A DNA stretch of 64,000 nt from Clostridia bacterium (GCA_910576325.1 CAJTIM010000011.1:62001-126000); one strand, 5' to 3'; shown: positions 33,538 to 41,690, numbered from the stretch's first letter. The notes: a model not told the origin generated them from the sequence alone. A program made the numbers and translations.

Positions 33538-33686
33538 TCGTCATCCCCCCATTTCCCATGCTGTTCTTTGTCCTTTTCCTGCCGGCGTTTGCTCCACCAT
33601 TTCATAAATTTGACCTTGAACGGAATCGAAATTGCCAGCAATACCAGAAGAATCATCCACCAATACCATTCCAAATCTAAAAACAT
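33534..33686 (-). CDS. Small membrane protein of 50 residues, first gene of the ABC operon
   Basis: A short frame with AAGGAGG before the ATG. It begins with acidic/aromatic MFLDLEWYWWM, followed by one transmembrane helix (ILLVLLAISIPF), and ends with a basic then mixed-charge tail (KWWSKRRQEKDKE). The stop (TGA) overlaps the ABC ATPase start, which argues strongly for translation. Such a small single-pass protein could be a regulator or an accessory subunit of the exporter. I know of no family name. Confidence 0.7.
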   Translation of the reverse strand: MFLDLEWYWWMILLVLLAISIPFKVKFMKWWSKRRQEKDKEQHGKWGDDE

Positions 33687-33737
33687 AATCGTTACCTCCT
33701 TGTTTTAAGGGCCTTCCCCTTTTGTTAAGGTAAAAAT

Positions 33738-33787
33738 ATAATAATGCGTTGAAATTGGTGTGAGATTGCTGTGAAATTGGCGTGAAA
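33738..33787 (-). promoter_or_regulatory. Operator/promoter of the ABC operon: four 11-bp direct repeats
   Basis: Read on the minus strand, the hexamers TTTCAC, TTTCAC, TCTCAC and TTTCAA are separated by five bases each (GCCAA, AGCAA, ACCAA), giving an exact 11-bp period at 33782-87, 33771-76, 33760-65 and 33749-54. TATTAT (33743-33738) fits a -10 box. Repeats in helical phase that replace the -35 region are typical of OmpR-family response regulators. Confidence 0.6.
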
Positions 33788-33900
33788 TCTCTGCTCAACA
33801 CAAAGATCCGAATCACCGACTGAGCCGACGGCTTGCTTCGGCCCGGCAAAGTCCTGCTGCCTGTACCGGAGTTGATGTATCGAAGTTATAAAGATTATCA

Positions 33901-33929
33901 TTGACTTTTAAATCCTACGGATGTAATAT
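33901..33929 (+). promoter_or_regulatory. Promoter of the 34.06-kb gene overlapped by a BlaI-type operator
   Basis: TTGACT (33901-33906), 17-base spacer and TAATAT (33924-33929). The half-palindromic site TACGGATGTA (33916-33925) covers the spacer end and the first bases of the -10 box. Confidence 0.6.
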
Positions 33930-33976
33930 TTTTATAATGCAGATGAATTTTTTTATCATAAAATCCTACATATGTA
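33916..33976 (+). promoter_or_regulatory. Pair of BlaI/MecI-type operators
   Basis: AAATCCTACGGATGTAA (core 33916-33925) and AAATCCTACATATGTAA (core 33967-33976) share both core and flanks. The second core is the perfect palindrome TACATATGTA, and TACAnnTGTA is the known recognition core of BlaI/MecI repressors. blaI and blaR1 genes lie a few kb downstream. Confidence 0.65.
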
Positions 33977-34061
33977 AGAGACAAAGAAGGAAATAAAGAG
34001 ATAAAGAAATAAAAAAGAGATAAATAAGGAAAGACACCACAGGATTTTCAGGGAGGAACCT

Positions 34062-35396
34062 ATGAAAAGAAAAGATTTATACAAAACAGAAGGAAAAAAT
34101 GGCAAAGTCTTTATATCTGCACTTATTGTCACAGGGATACTTTTTGCCGGCATTGCCCTGTGGTCAGGCGGATTTTTCACTCAAAATGCTCCGAAAAAGA
34201 TTACGGAAACAGGATATGAAGAAATGGGTCTTAAATGGAAGGAAAGCCATGAACCGGAGGAGAACCATAAATCAGAAGCAGACAATAAAAGGGAAGCAGA
34301 GGACGCTTCGAAAGCAGAAACAATCATAGCTCTTTATCACGATATTTACAAGGAAGCAGTCAAATATCCCGCAGAAATAAAAGCAAACACCGCAGACAGC
34401 CTGGAAGTAACAAAAGCCCTCATCTGTCGTCTGGGCGAGTACGGTTATACGGCAGTTGACAGAGAGAACCGGGTAAATATGACAAATCCGGAGGCAGTTA
34501 TGAAATTCTGTGAATCTGCGGAGGAGGAGCAGAAGGCAGAGCTTATGCTCCTGGTGCTTTCCTCCTTTGCGGATCTGACCATATATCAGTGCAAAACGGA
34601 GAATGGAACCATCATGATAGTAAGAGAAGATTACCAGTGGAAGGACGAATCCATCAGGCAGATCAGCAAAATCAGTTATCCGGCAGATTTCTGGGAGTAC
34701 GCGGAGGAAGGCTATCTGTTTTTTGGCGGAACCTACGATTCCGAGCTGGATTATGTACTGGAATTAAGCGAGGGACAGGACTGCGCAGCTCTTAGGGTTC
34801 TACCCCTGGATGAAAAATGCCGGGAATACTGCCGAACATACCTGCGGCCCATCGGCTACCGGAAAAACAATCTGTTTCTCACGGATTGGAGCGAAGAGGA
34901 TTTCGGCGGCCTGAATTTTTATGATGTATTTGACAGCCTTTACCAAATCCGGTATAAACAGCCGGTTCCCTATGAAGCAGATGAAAATCTAAACGTCAGA
35001 GCGGAATACCGAATACCGGCGCAGGAGTTTGAAGCTGTGATAATGCCTTATTTTTCCATAAGCAAGGAAGAATTGCAGAGGAGAACCATGTACATTCCGG
35101 AGGAGGGAGTATATGTGTACTGGCCAAGGGGTTTTTACGAGAGCGAATACCCGGATATCCCCTACCCGGAGGTAACCGACTATCTGGAAAATGCAGACGG
35201 AACCATCACATTGCTTGTAAACGCCGTATACCCGGAAGAATATACGGCCAAAGCATTTTCCCATAAAATGGTGATACGCCTGCTTCCGGAAGGCGGTTTT
35301 CAATATGTATCCAATGAAATGCTGCCTTCCGGACAGGAACCGGATCTGTGGTGGCACTCAAAGCGTCTGACAAAGGAAGAGTGGGAAAAATTATAA
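34062..35396 (+). CDS. Membrane-anchored protein of unknown function, candidate BlaI target (possible DUF6070)
   Basis: A 444-residue protein with one N-terminal membrane segment (FISALIVTGILFAGIALW, about residues 16-33), then a Glu/Lys-rich linker, and a large extracytoplasmic domain beginning near residue 80 (ETIIALYHDIYKEAVKYP). The domain is rich in Tyr, Trp and acidic residues (EEDFGGLNFYDVFDSLYQI). From memory this resembles the uncharacterised family DUF6070, known from Clostridia. The gene overlaps the 3' end of blaR1 by six bases on the opposite strand, and its promoter carries two BlaI-type operators, suggesting that it responds to beta-lactams or wall damage. Confidence 0.72.
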   Translation: MKRKDLYKTEGKNGKVFISALIVTGILFAGIALWSGGFFTQNAPKKITETGYEEMGLKWKESHEPEENHKSEADNKREAEDASKAETIIALYHDIYKEAVKYPAEIKANTADSLEVTKALICRLGEYGYTAVDRENRVNMTNPEAVMKFCESAEEEQKAELMLLVLSSFADLTIYQCKTENGTIMIVREDYQWKDESIRQISKISYPADFWEYAEEGYLFFGGTYDSELDYVLELSEGQDCAALRVLPLDEKCREYCRTYLRPIGYRKNNLFLTDWSEEDFGGLNFYDVFDSLYQIRYKQPVPYEADENLNVRAEYRIPAQEFEAVIMPYFSISKEELQRRTMYIPEEGVYVYWPRGFYESEYPDIPYPEVTDYLENADGTITLLVNAVYPEEYTAKAFSHKMVIRLLPEGGFQYVSNEMLPSGQEPDLWWHSKRLTKEEWEKL

Positions 35397-37178
35397 CAGA
35401 TCCGACAAAATCTCCGCCGTGATTTCCGCCGCCCGGCTTCCGTCGGCATGATTGTCCGCCTGAATATTCACAGCAAAAAAGCAGGTCCGGGAGGGCAGCT
35501 TTGCATAGCCTACAAACCACCCGTTCACATCCTTTCCGTCCACCCGCCCGGTTCCTGTCTTTCCATAAAAACATCCCTGCTCCGTGGAAGAGAGAAGGAT
35601 GGAATCCTGCACGGCGCGGACATTTTCCGGAGCAAAACCCCAGGTATTTTTATAGAGATCGGTGAGAAGCTCCACCTGCTCAATGGGAGATATTTTCAGG
35701 GAGGATTCCAGCCAGTAATTCGCTGAACCTCCGCCGATCTTCTGATTGCCATATCCAAGCTCCCGAAGATATCGGGAGATACGCCTACTCCCAAGCTGTT
35801 CATCCAAGGACTGAAAATACCAGTTCACGGAAGATTCCATTGCGGAAGAAAGGGTTTGGTCCTGATTCCAGGCATCAAAGGGGTAAGGCGTTCCGTCCCA
35901 GGCCATAAAGGAATCCGCAGGAGTAAGCAAGCCTTCCTCCAGTGCAAACAATCCATTATATATTTTATAGGTTGAATCAGGCGCAGACCGGCGGATGGCC
36001 AGCTTTGGTTCAAAAATCTGCCATACATCCGACTCCAAATCATAAAAGACAAAGCATCCTTCATAAGCTCCGAAATATTCAGAGGCGTCTATAACAGAAA
36101 TACGCTTTGACGCAGTATCCCATGAATAATAACCGTTATCTGCTCCATAGGCGGACAGGGACGGCGCGAAGCAGATGAGAACAAAGGCAGTCATCAGAAA
36201 AGCCAGCCTCCCTTTGCGCCGTTTCCGGGCAGAAGGCTTTTCATAGACCGCAATATTGGCAATACGCCGCTTCATCTGCTTCATTCCGTTGCTCATTCCG
36301 GAGGCAAATGGAAACGCCGGATGCGAAACATGTCCCGCAAGACGGATAAGCGTATTGCCATAAGCTTTATATTCATTTTCCTCCAACAGATTTAAAACGG
36401 AAGAATCACAGGCAAGCTCCCGGTCATTTTGCATTTCCTTCAATGCGCGCCGGACAAGAGGGTGAAACCAGTAAAGCGCGGCGGCAAGATTCATCAGCGC
36501 ATTTGCCAGAGCATCCCTGTGTTTATAATGCTGCAGCTCATGAAGCAGGATATGACGCATAGCGGCAGGCTCGCAGTCACGGATAAGCGAAATGGGAAGG
36601 TAGACTTTGGGTGAAAAGAATCCCGCAAGCACAGGAGATTTTAAAAATACGGTGCTGTAAATGGGAATCTCTCTCAAAATATGCATTTCCTTAAGGCAGC
36701 CTTGGTAAAGACTGCGGACCTCCCGGCTTTGGACAGGGAGAGCGGAATTTTGGATACGGTTGAAACGTATTTTAACTCTGATTGTAAGGAACATCATAAT
36801 AAAAACTCCGGTAAGCCAGAAAATCCACAGAAAAAGGCTAAAAGAGCTTAAGATATCCCTGCTGACCGACAGTGTAAAATCATTGATCCGGCCGGCGGAA
36901 GCAGGGCTAAGAGAAAAAGGCGTCTTCGCAGCAAGCCTGTAGATGTTAAGGAAAGCTCTCTCTTCAAAGGGGGAAAGGTGAAAGAGCAGGGCATGAAATC
37001 CGGAAAATGAGACGGGAAGAAAGGGTATGGCCAGAAGTCCCAGGAATACAAACCACAGGTGATACTGCATATGGCTTGTTAAGATGTGTCTGCAAACGTG
37101 CTTTGTCAGAAGAAGGATTCCGGTGAGGATGCAGATAAAAAGATTGATTAAGAAAAAACGGATAATAAAATATTGCAA
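35391..37178 (-). CDS. blaR1: BlaR1-type sensor/metallopeptidase (M56)
   Basis: Beta-lactam sensor-transducer of 595 residues. The N-terminal half has four membrane helices and the cytoplasmic M56 zinc peptidase motif HELQH in ILLHELQHYKHRD (about residue 212). After a further membrane segment (about 330) comes an extracellular penicillin-recognising domain: STYK in PDSTYKIYNG (about 400, acylated serine), SVN (about 450) and KTG in YGKTGTGR (about 538). On acylation the peptidase would lead to loss of BlaI. The start is a TTG eight bases after GGAGG. It follows blaI by 63 bases. Confidence 0.92.
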   Translation of the reverse strand: MQYFIIRFFLINLFICILTGILLLTKHVCRHILTSHMQYHLWFVFLGLLAIPFLPVSFSGFHALLFHLSPFEERAFLNIYRLAAKTPFSLSPASAGRINDFTLSVSRDILSSFSLFLWIFWLTGVFIMMFLTIRVKIRFNRIQNSALPVQSREVRSLYQGCLKEMHILREIPIYSTVFLKSPVLAGFFSPKVYLPISLIRDCEPAAMRHILLHELQHYKHRDALANALMNLAAALYWFHPLVRRALKEMQNDRELACDSSVLNLLEENEYKAYGNTLIRLAGHVSHPAFPFASGMSNGMKQMKRRIANIAVYEKPSARKRRKGRLAFLMTAFVLICFAPSLSAYGADNGYYSWDTASKRISVIDASEYFGAYEGCFVFYDLESDVWQIFEPKLAIRRSAPDSTYKIYNGLFALEEGLLTPADSFMAWDGTPYPFDAWNQDQTLSSAMESSVNWYFQSLDEQLGSRRISRYLRELGYGNQKIGGGSANYWLESSLKISPIEQVELLTDLYKNTWGFAPENVRAVQDSILLSSTEQGCFYGKTGTGRVDGKDVNGWFVGYAKLPSRTCFFAVNIQADNHADGSRAAEITAEILSDLL

Positions 37179-37241
37179 GAACGGGTCCTCCTTTTCAGGT
37201 CAATATAGGGTGATTTTTATATCTTACCGGACAAAGTCTGT

Positions 37242-37634
37242 CTATTTTGCACTGCTTTTTCTTTTCGCTCCATCCGCAAGAAGAGCACGCAGCGTATCAA
37301 GCTCCTCCTCCGATAAGGCGTTATTTTCTATGCAGGCGGAAACCATAGAGGTGATATTTCCGTCGTAATAGCGGTCCAGAAAGGAACGGCTTTTCTGTCC
37401 CAGATATTCCGTTTCCCCCACAAGAGGGGTATACACAAAGACCCGGCTCTGCTTCTCGTAGGAGAGAGCGCCCTTTGTCACAAGGCGTTTGATCAGGGTC
37501 TGGATGGTTTTGGGACTCCAGCTTGTAGTCTTTACTAATTTTTCCGTAATTTCATTGGTGCTGACAGGCGCAGACTGCCAAACAATCTTCATTACCTCGT
37601 ATTCAGCCTCGGATATTTGTGGCAGAGTTTTCAT
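37242..37634 (-). CDS. blaI: BlaI/MecI/CopY-family repressor
   Basis: A 130-residue repressor. The N-terminal winged helix (residues 5-75) contains ISEAEYEVMKIVW, TNEITEKLV, WSPKTIQTLIKRLVTKGAL and the wing VFVYTPLV, all characteristic. The C-terminal half (LGQKSRSFLDRYYDGN) forms the dimerisation domain and contains the segment where BlaR1-induced cleavage occurs in staphylococci (around the double Asn in IENNALSEEEL). No TACAnnTGTA site is seen in the 155 bases before blaI, so it may not regulate itself; sites are present near 33.9 kb. Confidence 0.93.
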   Translation of the reverse strand: MKTLPQISEAEYEVMKIVWQSAPVSTNEITEKLVKTTSWSPKTIQTLIKRLVTKGALSYEKQSRVFVYTPLVGETEYLGQKSRSFLDRYYDGNITSMVSACIENNALSEEELDTLRALLADGAKRKSSAK

Positions 37635-37706
37635 TTTCCTGGTCCTTCCTGGATTTTTATTCCGGTCGTTTAAACTTTTATGAGCACCATTTCTCGAAAG
37701 GCGTTC

Positions 37707-37734
37707 TTGAATATTTTGTTTATGATGCTACAAT
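37707..37734 (+). promoter_or_regulatory. Promoter of the nitroreductase gene
   Basis: TTGAAT (37707-37712), 16-base spacer, TACAAT (37729-37734), 57 bases before the start codon. Confidence 0.6.
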
Positions 37735-37790
37735 AGAATTATCAACGAATGTATTACCTTCAATATAACACAAAGAAAGGACATATTGCT

Positions 37791-38309
37791 ATGAATTTTA
37801 TCGAACTTGCAAAAAAACGCTGCTCTGTCCGCAAGTATACCGATCAGCCCGTAGAAGCGGAAAAGCTGGAGAAAATTTTGGAGGCCGCCCATGTGGCTCC
37901 CACGGCAGCCAATCGCCAGCCGGTTCATCTGATTGCGGTTCAAAGCAAGGAAGGGCTTTCCGGAGTTGGCAGAGCAGCCAATATCTACAACGCGCCTCTT
38001 GCGATTATCGTGTGCGCCGATCGGGACAAGGCGTGGGTGCGTCCCTATGACAGCAAGCAGGTCGGAGATATTGATGCTTCCATTTTGACGGATCACATGA
38101 TGCTCCAGGCCACGGAGCTGGGGCTTGGCTCCGTATGGATCTGCTATTTCAAGCCGGATGTGCTTCGTGAGGAATTTCACCTTCCGGCCAATCTGGAGCC
38201 GGTTAATATCCTGGCTGTCGGCTACCCGGAGAATGGAATGGGAGATCCGGACCGTTTTGATACACAGCGTATTCCGGTCAGTCAGCTGGTTTCTTATGAA
38301 AAGCTGTAA
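37791..38309 (+). CDS. Nitroreductase family protein
   Basis: An FMN-dependent NAD(P)H oxidoreductase of 172 residues. The family pattern is clear: FIELAKKRCSVRKYTDQPV at the N-terminus (FMN phosphate-binding Arg-Ser-x-Arg like), APTAANRQPVHLIAV, DASILTDHMMLQATELGLGSVWI and the C-terminal GYPENG. It most resembles the short single-domain group used to reduce nitro compounds or quinones. The ATG at 37791 is preceded by AAAGGA; the 14 extra codons upstream are leader sequence. It is divergent from blaI with a 156-base gap. Confidence 0.88.
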   Translation: MNFIELAKKRCSVRKYTDQPVEAEKLEKILEAAHVAPTAANRQPVHLIAVQSKEGLSGVGRAANIYNAPLAIIVCADRDKAWVRPYDSKQVGDIDASILTDHMMLQATELGLGSVWICYFKPDVLREEFHLPANLEPVNILAVGYPENGMGDPDRFDTQRIPVSQLVSYEKL

Positions 38310-38374
38310 ATAAGTTTGCGGCACAGCCCTGTACATGTGAACAGTAACTATGGAGCGGTTTTTCGACATCACGC

Positions 38375-38403
38375 TTGATTTTAACGCACCAATATGGTAG
38401 CAT
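38375..38403 (+). promoter_or_regulatory. Putative promoter of the Rpn-family gene
   Basis: TTGATT (38375-38380), 17-base spacer, TAGCAT (38398-38403). The -10 box is poor, so this is only probable. Confidence 0.45.
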
Positions 38404-38479
38404 AAAGATGCAATGAGGTGGGATATTGCCTTAATGATTAGGCTATTAATATGTAATTATGGCAAAGGAGATGGTTGGT

Positions 38480-39367
38480 ATGAATCCTACAGTTTTCACC
38501 GATTCGGCGGAAATACCCACGATACGCAATGATGCAAAAAGAACAATAAAAGATAGCGTTTTCCGAAATCTCTTTTCCCAAAAGGAATACTTATTGCAAC
38601 TTTATCAGGCGTTGCATCCGGAAGATAAAAATGTTACGAAATCAGATTTTGAGTATGTAACTTTGCAGAATATAATGATAAATGCAGATTATAATGATTT
38701 AGGTTTTCTTATCGGAAACCGCCTGATGATACTGGTAGAGGCACAATCAACATGGTGTGTGAATATCATAGTAAGATGTGTCATGTATCTTGCACAAACA
38801 TGGAAAGACTACTTTATTCGAACAAAACAAAGTGTTTATTCTACTACTACCCTGAATTTTCCTGAACCTGAATTGTATGTGGTTTATACCGGCGATGAAG
38901 TTATAGAAAAGAAAGTGATACGGTTTTCAGAAGAATTTTTCAATGGCAAGCAAGTAGCGGTTGAAGCAATGGTTAAGGTAATCACGGGGAGCAACGATGA
39001 CGATATTTTAAGTCAGTATATTTTATTTGCTAAAATAGTTGATACACAAAGAAAGCTGTACCCAGGTGACAGCCGGAGAGCTGTTACGGAGGCAATCAGA
39101 ATTTGCAAAAATAGAAATATACTGAAAAGTTATCTGGAAGAACGTGAAAAGGAGGTTGTTGATATAATGGTAACACTCTATAGTCAGGAAGAAGCCGTAG
39201 AACAGTATGTTATCAGCAAACAATTTGAATCTGAAATCAAAAGTGCGGTACAGTCTTGCCGTGATTTTGGCAAAACAGTTACGGAAGCTATCTCTTACCT
39301 TATGAAAAGATTTGAATTTTCAGAAGCAAGATCTCAAAAAGAGGTGGAAAAATACTGGAATTTATAA
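38480..39367 (+). CDS. Rpn-family recombination-promoting nuclease / putative transposase
   Basis: A PD-(D/E)XK-type protein of about 295 residues. The family pattern runs from DSVFRNLFSQKEYLLQLY (N-terminal helix) through TLQNIMINADYNDLGFLIGNRLMILVEAQSTW, where acidic residues and the E-x-Q motif would form the nuclease centre. C-terminal helices (ESEIKSAVQSCRDFG, EAISYLMKRFEFSEAR and EKYW) are also characteristic. It is more AT-rich than its neighbours, suggesting acquisition. Start 38480 (MNPTVF) is preferred because GGAG lies about nine bases upstream; ATG 38459 has no such site. Confidence 0.85.
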   Translation: MNPTVFTDSAEIPTIRNDAKRTIKDSVFRNLFSQKEYLLQLYQALHPEDKNVTKSDFEYVTLQNIMINADYNDLGFLIGNRLMILVEAQSTWCVNIIVRCVMYLAQTWKDYFIRTKQSVYSTTTLNFPEPELYVVYTGDEVIEKKVIRFSEEFFNGKQVAVEAMVKVITGSNDDDILSQYILFAKIVDTQRKLYPGDSRRAVTEAIRICKNRNILKSYLEEREKEVVDIMVTLYSQEEAVEQYVISKQFESEIKSAVQSCRDFGKTVTEAISYLMKRFEFSEARSQKEVEKYWNL

Positions 39368-39481
39368 TCCTATAATCAAATACTAGCCGCCATATCAGAA
39401 TACTTCATTTAGTTTGCGCTTCTGATAAGGCGGCCTTTATTTTAGAAATTTAGAAATAATTTGTGTTAATATTATTGTTCA

Positions 39482-39675
39482 CAGACAGAGCTATTAAAAT
39501 GGGCCAGCTTTTTCAGCGCAGAAAAGAAGGACTGGAACAGGGAATCCGGGCCGTAATAAAATTTTGCAGGGAGGACTCTTATACAAGAGACAAAACATGT
39601 TCCGGATTAATGGAAATATTTTCCATAGCTTTGGAAGAAGCGGAAGAATATCTGGAAAAATACTGGCTGGCTTAG
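39482..39675 (+). pseudogene. C-terminal fragment of a second Rpn-family gene
   Basis: About 60 residues (from AIKMGQLFQRRKEGLEQGIRA) that repeat the end of Rpn-type proteins: a helix with VIKFCRED, then MEIFSIALEEAEEYLEKYW, matching the EKYW end of the intact gene just upstream. The N-terminal nuclease domain is missing. A small in-frame extension to 39463 is non-homologous. This is the remnant of a second copy, probably left by recombination. Confidence 0.65.
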
Positions 39676-39828
39676 GCATTTTTTGACAGCTTTGTAATGA
39701 GCTTTGGCGGCTGAAAAAGAGTCAAATGGACATGTCAGCACAAGGTGAGCCCGTTCAGGGCGAGAGAGTGGCCTGGGCCATGTCCGCTTGGCTCGTTGCT
39801 CACAGGAATAAAAAGGAGCCAAATCACA

Positions 39829-40530
39829 ATGAACAACACTACAATCCTTCTGGTAGAGGATGACAAAGAAATCAGCGAAATGCTGCAAACCTATCTGACA
39901 GCGGAAAATTTTGAAGTAATCTGCGCCTACGACGGTCGGGAGGCGTGCCGGATATTCGACCGGACGCCGGTACAGCTTGTCCTTTTGGATCTGATGATCC
40001 CCAAAATCAGCGGAATGGAGGTTATGCAGTACATCCGCAAAAGCAGCTACGTTCCCATTATGATTCTATCCGCCAAGGATTCCGAAGGAGACAAAACCCT
40101 TGGTCTCGGCCTGGGCGCGGATGATTATATCACAAAGCCCTTCTCCTTGGCGGAGGTTCTGGCCCGTATCAAGGCAAACCTGCGCCGAACCACCCAGTAT
40201 GACGCCGCGGCCGCGCCGACCCCCACCGTACTCACAGCCGGAGAAGTTGCGATGAATCTCTCCGATTACACCGTGACCAAAGGCGGAAAGCCTCTTGAGC
40301 TGACCGCCAAGGAATTTGAAATCTTAAAATTATTTCTGCAAAATCCCAAAAAAGTTTACACCAAGGAACAAATATACGCCCTGGTCTGGAAGGACGCATA
40401 CTATGGAGACGAAAATGCCGTCAATGTACATATCAGCCGATTGCGGAATAAGCTGGAGGACGATTCCCGCAATCCCAAATATGTGCTGACCGTCTGGGGA
40501 ATCGGCTATAAGCTGGGGGACGCCCTATGA
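39829..40530 (+). CDS. OmpR-family response regulator
   Basis: A 233-residue response regulator. The receiver domain has acidic EDD near residue 10, the phosphorylated Asp in VLLDLMIPKISG (about 53), Thr/Ser and Lys in ILSAKD and ITKPFS. The C-terminal winged helix includes LTAKEFEILKLFLQNP, VYTKEQIYALVWKD and NAVNVHISRLRNKLE. ATG 39829 has AAAGGAGCC. The histidine kinase overlaps by four bases and an ABC exporter follows, a Bce/Lan-type arrangement for antimicrobial-peptide sensing. The upstream leader (39728-39803) has interleaved complementary segments. Confidence 0.93.
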   Translation: MNNTTILLVEDDKEISEMLQTYLTAENFEVICAYDGREACRIFDRTPVQLVLLDLMIPKISGMEVMQYIRKSSYVPIMILSAKDSEGDKTLGLGLGADDYITKPFSLAEVLARIKANLRRTTQYDAAAAPTPTVLTAGEVAMNLSDYTVTKGGKPLELTAKEFEILKLFLQNPKKVYTKEQIYALVWKDAYYGDENAVNVHISRLRNKLEDDSRNPKYVLTVWGIGYKLGDAL

Positions 40531-41465
40531 ACAGCCCGCTTATGCTCTTCTTTTTATGCCTTCTTCTGTGTCCGCTCCTTGCCCTCCTCCTATATCAGCA
40601 GTACGCCTTCCGGACAGGCACACAGGCAAAGCTTCGCAGTATTCACGAAAAACTAAAAGAGATCCTCGACACAGACAGTCAGGAGCGTATTCTGATTTTT
40701 ACGGAAAATAAGGAGCTTCAGGAGCTGACCGCACAGCTCAACGACCTTCTGGAACACCATGCAAAGGCAAAAGCAGATTACCGGCGGATGGAGCAGACTT
40801 CAAAAAAAATGTTGTCTAATATTTCCCACGATATCAAAACACCTATGACCGTGATCCTGGGCTATCTGGAAATGATGCGGATAAACGGCGAAGCCACGCC
40901 GGAAATGCTTGGAAAAACGGAACAGAAAGCAAAGGATGTGGTGGAACTGGTGAATCAGTTCTTTACCCTGGCCAAGCTGGAGGCCGGGGATATGGATCTG
41001 ACTCTTTCCAAGATCGATCTCTGCGAAACCTGCCGGGAATGTGTTCTGGGCTTTTACGAAATCTTACAGGAAAAGGAGTTTCAGGTAGAGCTTTCTCTTC
41101 CGGAAGAGCCTGTTTTTATTTATGGGAACCAGGAGGCATTGACACGTATTCTGTCCAATCTGATTTCCAATGTGATCCGTTATGGATCTGAGGGAAAATA
41201 TCTGGGAGTTTCTCTTAAGACGGAAGAAAAAGAGGTGCATCTGGATGTGGCGGACAAAGGCCAGGGGATCGGAGAGGCTATCGGGAACCGTGTGTTTGAC
41301 CGTCTCTTTACAATGGAGGATTCCAGAAGCCGAAGCATACAGGGAAACGGCCTGGGACTGACCATTGCGAAGCATCTGGCGGAACAGCTTGGCGGGGAGC
41401 TGACCTTTGTGAGCAATCCTTATGTTCGGACCGTATTTACGCTGAAGCTTAGAAAAGTAATTTAA
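40527..41465 (+). CDS. Sensor histidine kinase, single membrane helix
   Basis: A 312-residue kinase. One hydrophobic segment at the N-terminus (LMLFFLCLLLCPLLALLLY) is followed by a coiled helical linker (KLRSIHEKLKEILD), the H-box SNISHDIKTPMTVILGYLE, N-box NLISNVIRYG, and G boxes DKGQGIGEAI and GNGLGLTIA. There is no extracytoplasmic domain, as in intramembrane-sensing kinases that monitor an ABC transporter. The next gene is an ABC exporter, which supports a self-defence module, although resistance specificity cannot be told. Confidence 0.92.
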   Translation: MNSPLMLFFLCLLLCPLLALLLYQQYAFRTGTQAKLRSIHEKLKEILDTDSQERILIFTENKELQELTAQLNDLLEHHAKAKADYRRMEQTSKKMLSNISHDIKTPMTVILGYLEMMRINGEATPEMLGKTEQKAKDVVELVNQFFTLAKLEAGDMDLTLSKIDLCETCRECVLGFYEILQEKEFQVELSLPEEPVFIYGNQEALTRILSNLISNVIRYGSEGKYLGVSLKTEEKEVHLDVADKGQGIGEAIGNRVFDRLFTMEDSRSRSIQGNGLGLTIAKHLAEQLGGELTFVSNPYVRTVFTLKLRKVI

Positions 41466-41559
41466 CAAAAGAAAGAAATTTGTAAGATTTAAGCAAGAGT
41501 TTTGAAAATCAAAGCCGCTATGATAGAGTTCATAGAAAACAAGTTGGAAATGCACAAAA

Positions 41560-41687
41560 GCATGTGCAGATTAAGGAAACACCCTGCGGGTATACCTATA
41601 TGCACAGAAAGCATGTGCAGATCAAGGAAACACCCTACGGGCATACCTATATGCACAGAAAGCATGTGCAGATCAAGGAAAGGAGAA
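41560..41687 (+). repeat. Family C: tandem 51-bp hairpin units before an ABC exporter
   Basis: GCATGTGCAGATYAAGGAAAC followed by ACCCT..GGG, TATACCTATATGCACAGAAA repeats at 41560, 41611 and (partial) 41662; the period is exactly 51. Each junction has TGCACAgaaagcaTGTGCA, a 6-bp hairpin. The third unit leads into AAAGGAG before the ATPase start. As 51 is a multiple of three the frame stays open, but no upstream start is supported. Confidence 0.8.
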
Positions 41688-41690
41688 ATC

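Noticed and set aside
39745-39828. N-terminal extension of the response regulator from 39745
   Set aside because: These codons lie in the structured leader; the ATG at 39829 has AAAGGAG and begins the receiver domain correctly.
41502-41690. N-terminal extension of the ABC ATPase through the 51-bp repeats
   Set aside because: The extension is repeat-derived, while the ATG at 41691 has a proper AAAGGAG and fits the family start.
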